DNA of 64,000 nucleotides from Hyposmocoma kahamanoa. Lineage: Eukaryota > Arthropoda > Insecta > Lepidoptera > Cosmopterigidae. Below the pieces are notes generated by a model, which did no database searches, was not told the DNA's origin, and saw only the letters and a program-made list of their open reading frames with translations. A program made the translations under genes and the position numbers. Positions 24,801-32,099 of this stretch are shown piece after piece; the first letter of the stretch is position 1; every line of letters begins with the position of its first letter. The stretch is taken from contig NW_020653750.1 in the NCBI RefSeq assembly GCF_003589595.1, positions 5,406,363 to 5,470,362 on the forward strand, written 5' to 3'.

Positions 24801-27351
24801 GAACATCGAATGTACGTATGTATATTCGTAAAATAATGTAAACTTTCGTTATATATTTCACAGTATTTTTCTTTATTATATTTACAGGTTAATCGCGCAT
24901 ACGTGAAAACATTTATAGGATACACCATAATCCACGCACAAATATGTATAGTTTTATTTTACTACGTAAACTTCGAAATGAGCGACGTGCTTCAAAATAG
25001 ATACAAGACATTCATATTACTTATTATTACTAAAAGTAAGTACACAAAACACATTTACATAAATAACAAGAGCGGTGTCTCCTCTATCTTTCACCTTAAA
25101 TTACCTCAATAGCTCGCTGGAATGATACGAATTCTAGTGGAATTTATTAAGGAATATAAATGTTCTTAACAGGTCTGGATCTCGGCTTATATGGGCCAAG
25201 TTATTGCGCCACATTTAAAATATGTTGTTGATAAAAGCTGTAAGAGAAACTGAAGAAAAACACTTCTTGTCGAAAGAAAATTGTTTCTTCAGTTTTGATT
25301 GACGAACTATGACAAAAACCATTTAATTTCATTGAGGTTCATTGAGCTTTTCGGTGAAGGAAAACATATTGATGAAACCTGCACAACGAAGAAGATTTAC
25401 GACCTTCGGAAAACTTATAAAACTCGAACCCACATTGGACCAGCTTGGCGGACCATGGCTTATAACCCTCGCCTGAGAGGAGACCCATGCCCAACAATGG
25501 GACGTATTAATGGGTTGATGATGATGTTGCTAAAAAGTATTGAATAGAAGTATCGAGAAAATAAAAGCATTTTCACTTTTATTAACAAAATAAGTTTTAT
25601 TATTGACACAAAGACCGAACAAGAAAAAAGAAAAATGCCTTCAATCTGACTACCTTACTGCCTCCGTGGTCGAACGGTTACTATGCCGAACTGCCACGCA
25701 GAGGTCCCAGGTTTAATTCCCGGACATTATTTCCCTCGTAAGTTTGTGTAATGTGTGGTTGTCTAGTGTGTGTCCATGGCACCCGCGACACGGCGTTTCC
25801 CTAGTGCGGGGCTATGTTGAGTGTGTGACTGAACCCGAACCGGCGGCGACTTCACCATACTGGGGCTATCGCGTTCCTTTCGAAAAACTTTCATAGATTT
25901 CTTACAAGTGGTGCTACGGCAAGAAAGTCGTAAAAGCATAGAGTAATTTGTCAGGTCTGCTGTTTCGTTCCGATAGTCCAGCCGGATCGAAGGTATTTTT
26001 CTTTGTGTTTCTTTGATTTTTGTATCCATAATAACAACAAACTATTTTCACAAAAAATATATGAATATCAGGTATTAAAGAAAGGTAATGTTAAATAAAA
26101 ATAAACATTGTAATATATTTTTTACTTATATAAAACACAAATTATCTAAATCTTATTAACATTTACTTCTAATAATTTCACAAACTGTTGCGTAGCTCCG
26201 TTTCACGCAATAGTTTATGAAATTATTAGAAGTCTCTATTTCGTTCTACGCTACTACAACTATCACTCACTCTGCCTTTAATAAATCACACTGTACCCAA
26301 AAAAAATTGGAAAAAGAAAACTTTAAGTTTATGTATTCCTATCACGATGTTTTGCCATGATATTCAATTGTTTTTTGTGAAATTACTCCACTAGTTTGTT
26401 ATAACTAGTAATACAAAGATCGAACACGTAGAAAAATTCCTTCGATTCAGCTGGATTCGAATCAATGTAAAGGTAAAGGAAGAAAAACTTTCATAGATTT
26501 CTCACAGATGGCGCTACGACAAAAAGTCATTAAAAAACCAAAAACGTTGCAACGACACTGATGAATGATGCACGCTTAACCTTGACCTAACCAGCGAATG
26601 TTTTGTTTCTAATAATAATAACCCATCTCACTTTTATGCGTATTTGACGTAATATAGTGTTTTCTTTTTAATAAGTGAATCACTAATCACATAGGAGATT
26701 GCAAGTTTTTGTAACGAAGTTGTTATTAAAACCTGTTATGTTCTCATCAGGCACACAGGAGATTTTGATAAACAATTAAATGTGGACAAACACTTAAGAA
26801 ATCTTAAACGTAATAAGTAACTCACTGAAATAAGAAGATATTCAAGTTTTTTCAGACAGTTACTCTTTAAAAATGCTTTTCAACTATTTACAAAACTCGT
26901 ATCGACCAAAATGATACATAAGAGGTTTTAAATTCGCAAAGACGATATAATAAAAACATAGAACCTGATACTGACGTGTAAAGTTCCTAATCTACATTAG
27001 ATCAGCGTGGTAAATAAACTTTCAACCTCGCCTTAACGAAAGTCCATGCCCTTACTGAATGAGAAGTATGTAGATTGATGATGAAGGTTTCAAATAACAA
27101 ATAAATTTTCATTTTCAGTGTCACCCATCGTGACTCTGCCACTCGTATGTATATGCTACTACGAAATGTCGAAACGACTCCCACGTGTCTTGATACCCTA
27201 TTACGGATTTGGACCTAGACTGATCCCTCAAATGCATCGCATTAGGATTCCTCAAGATAACAGTAATAAGTATGAATTTCGTGTTTCTGATGAAGTATTG
27301 AATGCAGCAGATCCTCCACCGAAATATGAGTCAACTGAGGTACAAGTGTAA
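15803..27351 (+). CDS. Uncharacterised four-TM protein with PPxY tail, complete five-exon gene
   Basis: Exons 15803-15828, 16672-16753, 20199-20384, 24888-25035 and 27119-27351 join in phase into a 224-residue protein. All four introns are GT-AG (donors GTAAGT, GTCAGT, GTAAAT, GTAAGT; acceptors all end CAG after pyrimidine-rich runs). The start has an in-frame TAG nine codons upstream, and AATAAA lies at 27509. By eye there are about four hydrophobic segments, near residues 29-50, 77-98, 106-125 and 139-164. These are followed by a polar cytoplasmic-type tail with PPPKY at 213-217, a PPxY motif of the kind WW domains bind (HECT ligases, sorting adaptors). No signal peptide is obvious. The size and topology resemble small insect four-TM proteins, but I do not recognise the family and assign no function. 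The introns (843, 3445, 4503 and 2083 bp) are packed with mobile elements, which is typical of an active but repeat-burdened gene. Confidence 0.87.
16111..16416 (-). mobile_element. Family B repeat in intron 1 of the four-TM gene
   Basis: Minus-strand full-length copy: tail TATAATATCAAGTGACGGGA at the left, GCAGAGCTTC-type 5' end at the right (AAGAAGCTCTACCACTG). Confidence 0.8.
16672..16753 (+). CDS. Exon 2 of the four-TM gene
   Basis: The acceptor is TAATTTTCAG. The 82 bp encode RPVALVPSQAFEMPTKVLVR and the start of the first hydrophobic segment (VFGYMNM), ending in phase 0 before GTCAGT. The donor is weaker than the others (C at +3), but the reading frame continues exactly into exon 3. 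Confidence 0.82.
17325..17595 (+). pseudogene. Non-LTR reverse transcriptase fragment (thumb region)
   Basis: Plus-strand reading SKFKYLGHWIT, a frameshift, SLKDDKDIKKECRALAVRSN and MLIRRFARCIADVKVVILF then a stop. FKYLGH and the following basic helical segment are typical of LINE RT after the catalytic domain. Lies in intron 2 of the four-TM gene. Confidence 0.65.
17585..17650 (+). repeat. Family I short repeat
   Basis: GTCGATGCTCTAAGATACC, CCCTAACCGACCTTTTGGTT and CTGAGAGCC. Directly follows the RT fragment in intron 2. Confidence 0.4.
17705..18006 (-). mobile_element. Family B repeat in intron 2
   Basis: Minus-strand full-length copy with an oligo-T start and TATAATATCAAGTGACGAAC, CTGTAATTTCACCAGCACC, TGCTTGGCGGCGGAAATAGG, ending GGAGCTCTACTACTACTAAA. 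Confidence 0.8.
18105..18665 (-). pseudogene. Jockey-type LINE ORF2 C-terminus and 3' end, in intron 2
   Basis: Minus-strand ORF at 18319-18540 reads LVYNNKLRLSYYKKQCNGMY and VRIYNALPRDIKTLPNS. The K-x-YN-x-LP-x-xIK motif is the usual end of Jockey/CR1-like ORF2. Lower coordinates hold the 3' UTR and GAAATGAAATTTTATTTG tail. The sequence runs toward the N gap at 18708. Confidence 0.7.
18708..18717. other. Assembly gap (10 N)
   Basis: Ten consecutive Ns inside intron 2 beside a LINE fragment; the true gap length is unknown, so the intron 2 length is uncertain. Confidence 0.99.
19532..19755 (-). mobile_element. Family A tRNA-derived SINE, full length
   Basis: On the minus strand: head CTGCCTCCGTGGCCGAAC (A-box type), B box GGTTCGATTCC, body GTGAGTTTGGGTGTAATTTG and CCCTAGTGCGGGG, then an (ATT)n tail. 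Lies in intron 2 of the four-TM gene, 230 bp from an inverted-orientation copy at 19981. Confidence 0.85.
19981..20128 (+). mobile_element. Family A SINE, 3'-truncated, upstream of exon 3
   Basis: Complete head with TGGTGGAACGG and the B box GGTTCGATTCC, then the body to about GTAGACAAACAC. It stops about 70 bp before the exon 3 acceptor. Its body is open in the exon 3 frame, so it could supply an alternative 5' end. Confidence 0.8.
20199..20384 (+). CDS. Exon 3 of the four-TM gene (TM1 end and TM2)
   Basis: The acceptor is TTTATTTTCAG. The 62 codons begin MMELYLGLYSLGYILDMVDK and end in a strong hydrophobic stretch (residues 77-98) before donor GTAAAT, phase 0. The charged loop KDSVKYATIPGTKRMD lies between the two hydrophobic stretches. 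The frame is also open for 111 bases upstream into a SINE (20088-20198); I exclude that part because the acceptor is strong and exon 2 joins in phase. Confidence 0.88.
20489..20778 (-). mobile_element. Family B repeat abutting the mariner in intron 3
   Basis: Minus-strand copy from TATAAGTATAAGTGACGGGA to GGAGCTCTACTGTTAC. The mariner inverted repeat begins immediately after, so the mariner's TA target was at the 5' edge of this repeat. Confidence 0.8.
20779..22037 (-). mobile_element. Mariner transposon copy, transposase frameshifted and deleted
   Basis: The ends are inverted repeats sharing GCACTATAAGTTTCCGG, with TA at each side. The ~1.26 kb length is typical of mariner. On the minus strand, transposase begins MDVTRENFRSMIF (ATG at 21874), shifts frame, continues LTVQRCFARLQTAFGDEAPC with an HTH-type stretch, shifts again at about 21615, then TYREIRASLGISMSQIQSIL. 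The first catalytic Asp lies in TDDETWIYSYD, preceded by an abnormal insertion. The second is in LHHDNAS (about 21085). The region that should carry the third Asp is deleted: YSP runs straight into KIRNQLGGQRFSSPEEAVDE. It lies in intron 3 of the four-TM gene, directly after a family B repeat. Confidence 0.88.
22048..22180 (-). mobile_element. Possible LINE 3' end next to the mariner
   Basis: AATAATAATAAAAATAAATC and ATTTATTGTCTCCACAAACA look like a reversed LINE/SINE tail (AATAAA-type signal plus simple run). Family not determined. Confidence 0.3.
22244..22352. repeat. GTGC-type microsatellite
   Basis: Interrupted tetranucleotide run (TGCGTGCGTGCG with GGGC and TTCT interruptions). It creates apparent Cys/Arg/Ala or His/Thr-rich open frames on both strands, which are artefacts. 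Confidence 0.9.
23176..23372. mobile_element. PIF/Harbinger-like MITE, TAA target duplication
   Basis: Terminal inverted repeats GGGTACTCATTAGCGAGCTG and the inverse CAGCTCGCTAGTGAGTACCC, 197 bp in all, with TAA at both sides (23173-23175, 23373-23375). A 3 bp TWA duplication is the PIF/Harbinger signature. No coding capacity. In intron 3. Confidence 0.75.
23648..23713 (+). mobile_element. Family B repeat, short 3' fragment in intron 3
   Basis: CGTGTCGCTTACCACCAGGC and TTGTCACTTAATATCATAAT only. Confidence 0.65.
24535..24822. repeat. Family I inverted pair (foldback) in intron 3
   Basis: The left arm (CCTAAGATACTTGAGCCCTT, TATTTGGTTCTGAGTAG) and the right arm (CTACCAGAACCAAAAGGTTG, AAGGGGTCAGACATCTTAGA) are inverse relatives ~155 bp apart, just before the exon 4 acceptor. 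Confidence 0.5.
24888..25035 (+). CDS. Exon 4 of the four-TM gene (TM3 and start of TM4)
   Basis: The acceptor is TTATATTTACAG. There are 49 codons plus one base before a consensus GTAAGT donor. The exon encodes VNRAYVKTFIGYTIIHAQIC, a membrane segment, then a polar loop (NFEMSDVLQNRYK) and the start of a further hydrophobic run (TFILLIITK). The single leftover A completes Met148 with TG from exon 5. Confidence 0.88.
25370..25530 (+). mobile_element. Family G: RTE-like LINE 3' end in intron 4
   Basis: CCCACATTGGACCAGCTTGG, CTCGCCTGAGAGGAGACCCA, AATGGGACGTATTAATGGGT and a GATGATGATG tail. Confidence 0.6.
25657..25830 (+). mobile_element. Family A SINE in intron 4
   Basis: Head CTGCCTCCGTGGTCGAACGG, degraded B box (GGTTTAATTCC), body through CCCTAGTGCGGGGCTATG and GTGTGTGACT. 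The usual (ATT)n tail is absent and J-related sequence follows. Confidence 0.8.
25832..26062 (+). mobile_element. Family J copy (partial) in intron 4
   Basis: Shares CTTTCATAGATTTCTTACA, GGTGCTACGGC...AAAGTCGT, the GTTCGTTCCG-like core and the 3' tail (ACAAACTATTTTCACAAAAAA, GAATATCAGG) with the other J copies. The left inverted arm is largely missing. Confidence 0.45.
26165..26233. repeat. Near-perfect hairpin in intron 4
   Basis: Arms of 29 bp (ACTTCTAATAATTTCACAAA and CTGTTGCGT versus their inverse with about two mismatches) around a ~10 nt loop. Could be a small MITE or a precursor-type small RNA hairpin. Confidence 0.6.
26362..26560 (-). mobile_element. Family J copy (partial), inverted, in intron 4
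   Basis: Read on the minus strand it ends with the family tail ACTAGTGGAGTAATTTCAC and AACAATTGAATATCA. On the plus strand the arm GTTTGTTATAACTAGTAATA is followed by the GGATTCGAAT word and by TCACAGATGGCGCTACGAC, shared with the copies at 30640 and 48939. It is truncated past 26560. Confidence 0.5.
26980..27088 (+). mobile_element. Family G 3' end, degraded, just before exon 5
   Basis: CATTAGATCAGCGTGGTAAA, CAACCTCGCCTTAACGAAAG, CCATGCCCTTACTGAATGAG, GATTGATGATGAAG. Diverged copy of the 25370 element, ending ~30 bp upstream of the exon 5 acceptor. Confidence 0.5.
27119..27351 (+). CDS. Exon 5 (terminal) of the four-TM gene
   Basis: The acceptor is TTCATTTTCAG. The exon encodes the end of the last membrane segment (IVTLPLVCICYYEM), a basic stop-transfer stretch (SKRLPR), then a tail with an acidic C-terminal half containing DPPPKYEST and ending at TAA. 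The 3' UTR runs to AATAAA at 27509-27514. The PPKY sequence fits the PPxY consensus for WW-domain binding, so a link to ubiquitin-dependent trafficking is plausible but only inferred. Confidence 0.9.
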
Positions 27352-27508
27352 TGGGATAAAGTACATAAATGGTATAATTAATTATTTTTTTACAGATTGA
27401 ATAATTTTGATATTTTTGTATTTTATATTTTTATATTTTATGTAGTAATGCTTTATATATTGTATAAAACTTTAACTTTGTCAAACAGAACTTGCCATTT
27501 TTATTCAT

Positions 27509-27514
27509 AAATAA
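27509..27514 (+). terminator. Polyadenylation signal of the four-TM gene
   Basis: AATAAA lies 158 bp downstream of the stop codon in an AT-rich 3' UTR and is followed by a T-rich stretch at about 27535. No other AATAAA lies between the stop and this point. Confidence 0.65.
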
Positions 27515-27668
27515 AGTTCAAAATTCGAAACTAGTTTTTTTTTAAGTAAATGGACTTGCATTTGACCTATACCTGGCCCTGAAACAAAAACAGGGTCTAC
27601 GATAGAACGAACTCGCCCAGAATATTATGCCTATTCAATCACATCTTAAAGATACTCGAGTTTTTAGT

Positions 27669-28141
27669 AGCAGCAGAGCTCCTTGTGAAAGAGTTCGTCG
27701 AGAGACTTACTACCACCTATTTTTGCCGCCAAGCAGTAATGTGATCATTACTGCGTTCCAATTTTGAAGAGTGAAATTACAGGCACATGGGACTTGTCAG
27801 CTTATGTCTAGCTAGGGTGACGGGCGCTGTGGCAGTGTCGATTTTGGATTGGAAGCTCTGTAAATATAATAATAACGCAACACACTCATAGCCCCGCACT
27901 AGGGAAACCCTGTGTCGCGGGTGCCATGGACACACACATAGACAACCACAATTGTGGTACCAAACTCACGAGAGAATAAGTGTAGGCCATAAACATATTT
28001 CTCCAGGTCTGGTTATCGTATCCAAGACCTCTGCGTCACAGTCCGGCATTATAACCGTCCGGCCACTGAGACAATTATGAACAGGCGTGTCTTACTATCT
28101 GGCGTACGAATTATTTGTCCCGTCATTTGATATAATTAAAA
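27669..28141 (+). mobile_element. Family B repeat interrupted by a SINE A
   Basis: 5' part (CAGCAGAGCTCCTTGTGAAA ... TTTGCCGCCAAGCAGTAATG ... GGAAGCTCTG) to 27860, then the SINE at 27864-28074, then the 3' end (ATGAACAGGCGTGTCTTACT ... GTCATTTGATATAATTAAAA). Confidence 0.78.
27864..28074 (-). mobile_element. Family A SINE inserted inside a family B repeat
   Basis: Minus-strand SINE with tail AATAATAACG at the left and head ending GCCACTGAGACA at the right. It splits a plus-strand B copy (27669-28141): left B sequence stops at GAAGCTCTG and resumes at TTATGAACAGGCGTG. About 19 bases of B are missing at the junction, so insertion came with a small deletion. Confidence 0.75.
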
Positions 28142-28268
28142 ACAAGTTGTACTTATATACTCAGAAACACAGTTGCAGGTGATAATTCCATTCCTGTGCT
28201 GTGCATGGTAAAAGAAATATCGACCACGCATGGATGACATCTCGTCGTACGTCTAGATGTCCGAATAG

Positions 28269-28577
28269 TTTATTTTTTTTATAATATCTAGTGACGGGAC
28301 GAACAAGTAGTGCATCTGATGGTAAGATACACGCCTGTCCATAACAGTTGCAATGCTACGCAGAGCTTTAAATCACAAAGATCTGCGGGCACCGCCACTG
28401 CGCCCGTCACTCTCAGACATAAGCTGACAAGTCCCATGTGCCTGTAATTTCACCAGCACTCTTACCCTTCAAAACCGGAACCCAGTAATGTTGACATTAC
28501 TGCTTGGCGGCAAAAATAAGTAAGATGGTCGTACTTCTCCTGGACTTCTCCTTTCACAAGGAGCTCTTCTGTTACGA
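28269..28577 (-). mobile_element. Family B repeat
   Basis: Minus-strand full-length copy from TTATAATATCTAGTGACGGG to AGGAGCTCTTCTGTTAC. It lies 130 bp from the inverted copy at 27669-28141, giving a potential foldback pair. Confidence 0.8.
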
Positions 28578-29290
28578 TGGTAAAAGGAGGAGATCGGAGC
28601 GACCTGATAGAGCCCTTCGACACACGCACATGAGTAAATAGTATATTCTGTAGAAAAGCGACAGACTGACAAATAACAGTTTTCGTCAAACCATCACAAT
28701 GTCCACATCGCGTTCTGCAATACTAGTTATATTTTTTGTATTACTTTATGTGTTACTGTTTCCCTCAAATATTGGATTTCCAAAAAAAACCTTTTAATAA
28801 ATTGAATTTAAATACAGCATCAGAATCTCAAATTCAGTTCAGTCGAGATTTCATTAAAAATCTGTCTGACAATTAATCTTCGATTGAGGAAAACCTTAAA
28901 AAAACTCCAAGAAAAACGATTCATTTCACGTAGAAAAACGGCCGAAGAAATCGTGCCACATTGAGACCGAGTATAATTGCAGTATCACAAACAAATAGGT
29001 CACAGCCTGCTCTTCAATTTACTTTTAATTTTCAGTAACGTACTAAAAAAAGGGTTATTTAATTTACGCAATTTAAGGCGATGTTTTACCAAATTTTTGT
29101 GTGAATTTTATCGTTCCTCTTTAAAAATGAGGGCGGTCTGTAGATATACAGGATTATTTGTAAAATGCTAACAGCCTCGAAAGACTATATTATTAACATC
29201 ATGAAAATACTAACAACTTTGCAAAACTATATTACTAACGTCATAAACAACAAAGTTAGTTCATAGTTCAAACTTAGTTCAAAGTTAGGT

Positions 29291-29465
29291 CTTAGGTTTT
29301 CGCGATTGTTACACATAGGAAACGAAATTATTTTTCCGGATTTCAATCAACCGTTTTTTCAATCAACCGTGACCACGGGACCTGTAAAAGGCCCGAAACG
29401 TCAGTTTGTTTGAAAAAACAAATATACGCGATTTAAAACCGGAAAAATAGTTTCATTTCCTATAA
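29291..29465 (+). mobile_element. Family H foldback repeat
   Basis: CTTAGGTTTTCGCGATTGTT, ACATAGGAAACGAAATTATT, GGGACCTGTAAAAGGCCCGA with AACGTC, then TACGCGATTTAAAACCGGAA and TTTCATTTCCTAT. The outer words are mutual inverses. Confidence 0.6.
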
Positions 29466-30057
29466 ACAAAGTTAGTTCCTTGACGTTTAATAATTTATCA
29501 GATTTTACTTTCTTACAAATAATACAAATATTTAAATACATCTCTATCTAATCTACTGTCAAGGTTGATAACTTAGTGCGGTAATACAAGAATTTCAATA
29601 TAAAAAAACTCAAAAGTTAATTAAGGCGATACATCGCCCTGCAAGATTTTTTCTACCGGATAGTGTACGTGGAGGTAGATCATATCATTAATCATACAGA
29701 AATCAATTGGCTGCTCTATCGTGTGGTCAAACGATGTCATAAAGTTATTTTAGGACATAATATAGAGTTGGCTAAGACCCAAACGATATGAGGTTATAAA
29801 GAACAAATATCTTGTCCGGCAAGTCCGGAGTAAGCTATCTGAGACAATGTATGAAACTGGAATTCATTGCTATAGTAAAATCATACGGACGGTGTATTAA
29901 ACGGCACGTTTGAGCTATTTTGTATTCAATAAGAGCACATAAGGTGTCAATTTTATTTGACAAATGTAATTGTCTTGTAGCAGCTGTAATTAATACGTTA
30001 ATTCTTTAAATGTCAACATTAACTACATTTTAAAATTAAATATTTCATTTTTTTAAA

Positions 30058-30279
30058 ACAGCGCTACCGTGTTCCGGTTTTGAAGGATAAGGATGCTGGT
30101 GAAATTACAGATACATGGAACTTGTCAACTTTTGTCTCAAGGTGACGGGCACAGCTAGTGCCCCCAGATCTTTACAATTTAAAGCTTTGAGTGGCACTGT
30201 AACTGTTAAAGACAGGCGTGTAGCTTACCATCAGACGCACAACTTATTCGTCCCATCACTTATTATTATAAAAAAAAAG
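30058..30279 (+). mobile_element. Family B repeat, 5'-truncated
   Basis: From CCGTGTTCCGGTTTTGAAGG through GGTGAAATTACAGATACATG to CACTTATTATTATAAAAAAA. Confidence 0.75.
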
Positions 30280-30411
30280 GGAAATTACCCCACTAGTTTG
30301 ATAACATTATTATAGCAAAGTTCGAAAAACTGAATAAATAAATAAATGATAAATAAAATAGTTTAATATCATGGTAGAGGAACATGATATTCTTTTTAAT
30401 TTTACTTTTTT

Positions 30412-30612
30412 TACGCACAAACTCAACATAGCCCCGCAATAAGAAAACCCTCGCGGGTGCCATTGCTACACATATAGACAACCACAAATTACACCCAAAC
30501 TCACGAGAGAAACAAATGTAGGCCATACAAATATTTCTCCCGGCCCGGGAATCGAATCCGGGACCTCTGCGTGGCAGTCCGGCATGGTAGCCATTCGGCC
30601 ACGGAGGCAGTT
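30412..30612 (-). mobile_element. Family A SINE
   Basis: Full head on the minus strand (GCCTCCGTGGCCGAATGG, GGATTCGATTCC) and the usual body. The 3' end lacks the (ATT)n run and stops at ACGCACAAACTC. Confidence 0.8.
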
Positions 30613-30639
30613 ATTATTCAATAAAAACTTGAAAATTAC

Positions 30640-30921
30640 AATGATTAAAGCGACATCTCTGGTCAGCGATGGTAGCTGTAAAGTGCCTCTCTGAGTGAAG
30701 ATATAAATCTCTCACAGATGTCACTACGGGAAAAAAGTCGTTATAAATAAAAAACAAAGATCGTTAAGAAGCACATAGAAAGATTTGTAAAGTCTGCTGG
30801 TTCGTTCCGTGGCTTAATTTCCAGAGCATCTGGCACGGATTGCCTGGGGGTGCTGGTACGAATCCGGCCGAATCGAATGAATTTTTCTTAGTATTTTGAT
30901 TATTGTTATAATAATTATAAT
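30640..30921 (+). mobile_element. Family J copy (partial) joined to a family E SINE
   Basis: Carries CTCACAGATGTCACTACGGG, AAAGTCGTT, the core GTTCGTTCCGTGGCTTAATT and ATCTGGCACGG as in the nested copy at 48939, then TTGTTATAATAATTATAA, where it abuts a minus-strand E SINE. A short J arm (GTGAAATTAGTTCACTTGTT) also precedes another E copy at about 31452-31486. Confidence 0.5.
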
Positions 30922-31095
30922 AAAGCACTTGTGTTATGGAAATCGTAAACAATGACGATACTACAAACACCCAGACCCGAGAGAATATAGAAAGTTAGTT
31001 TTTACATTGACCCGGTCGGAGATCGAACCCGGGACCTCAATGATAGTGACACCATGAAACCATACCGGCAAGCCACTCGACCACGCAGGTCGTCG
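30922..31095 (-). mobile_element. Family E tRNA-headed SINE
   Basis: On the minus strand GACCTGCGTGGTCGAGTGGC (strong A box), GAGGTCCCGGGTTCGATCTC, then CGGGTCTGGGTGTTTGTAGT and TTCCATAACACAAGTGCTTT. Abuts a J copy on its left. Confidence 0.72.
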
Positions 31096-31485
31096 TCAAG
31101 TATGTACTAGCTTGGTCGTATTTAATACAAGTACTCAAATAAAGTCCTTAAAGGAATAGTGTCCCATTGTTTAAATTTTATTACGATGTCCTAGTAAAGC
31201 ATTTAGTAGAAGAGTAACATAGTTACAATGTACGGCAATTGTGACAGGATTACAATGAATCACTCAACTTAACTAGTTCAAACAGAAGAATCTACTTTCA
31301 AATCGAATAAGTTATTTATATTAAAAGCATGCAAACATATAACCAGTACAAACATTGCTTGATTTTACTTGTACCGCATATTTCCAGTACATTAAAAAAT
31401 ATGAATTGTAATGAATCTCTCACACTCACAGTCTTTATATTATTTTTTTTGTGAAATTAGTTCACTTGTTTGTTATAATTATTAC

Positions 31486-31600
31486 GACCTCCGTAGCCGA
31501 GTGGCTTGCAGACCGGTTTTTATGGTGTTGCCATCTCTGAGGTCCCGGGTTCGAACTCCGACCGGGTCAACGTAGAAAACTTGTCTACATTGTCTCGGGT
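31486..31600 (+). mobile_element. Family E SINE, head and part of body
   Basis: GACCTCCGTAGCCGAGTGGC and GGTCCCGGGTTCGAACTCC give near-consensus A and B boxes. The spacing resembles a class II tRNA with a long variable arm (Leu/Ser type). The acceptor stem does not pair, so it is a SINE head and not a tRNA gene. The body diverges after about 31600. Confidence 0.7.
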
Positions 31601-31817
31601 CTATCGGATATATTGGCGATTCCGCGACCGATTACCTGACACCAGAATACGCCACACGTCACCGGCAAGTGCATTACGTGTAGGTTAGTTTATATATAGT
31701 TTATAGTTTATCGTCGTATTATATTGTATGTATGCTAGTTCTTAAGGTATATATTATATGGGTCATGTCGCCTGAAATAAATGTCTAAATTAATAAATAA
31801 TATTTGTTATTCTCTAA

Positions 31818-32098
31818 CATTTTTTTTAAAATATCAAGTGGCGGGACGAACAAGTAACGCTTATATATAACAGTTTCAGTGCCATTCACAACTTTAAATT
31901 GCAAAGTTCTGAGGGGCACTGACTCTACACCAGTTATCCTGAGACATACATTGACAAGTCCCATGTGCCTGTAATTTCACCAGTGTCCTTACCCTTCAAA
32001 ACCGGAGCGCAGTATGCTCATATTACTGCTTGATGGCAGAAATAGGTAAAGTGGCAATACTTCTCTTGAACTCTTTCATAATGAGGTCTACTCCTAAT
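31818..32098 (-). mobile_element. Family B repeat with small internal deletions
   Basis: Minus-strand copy: AAAATATCAAGTGGCGGGAC, then a gap over the CACCAGGCGCA block, CCTGTAATTTCACCAGTGTC, TGCTTGATGGCAGAAATAGG, GAGGTCTACTCC. Confidence 0.75.
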
Positions 32099-32099
32099 A

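Noticed and set aside
31486..31570. Class II-like tRNA gene
   Set aside because: A and B boxes are present, but the acceptor stem does not pair and the sequence continues into a SINE body. The same applies to the heads of families A, D and the 11795 element.
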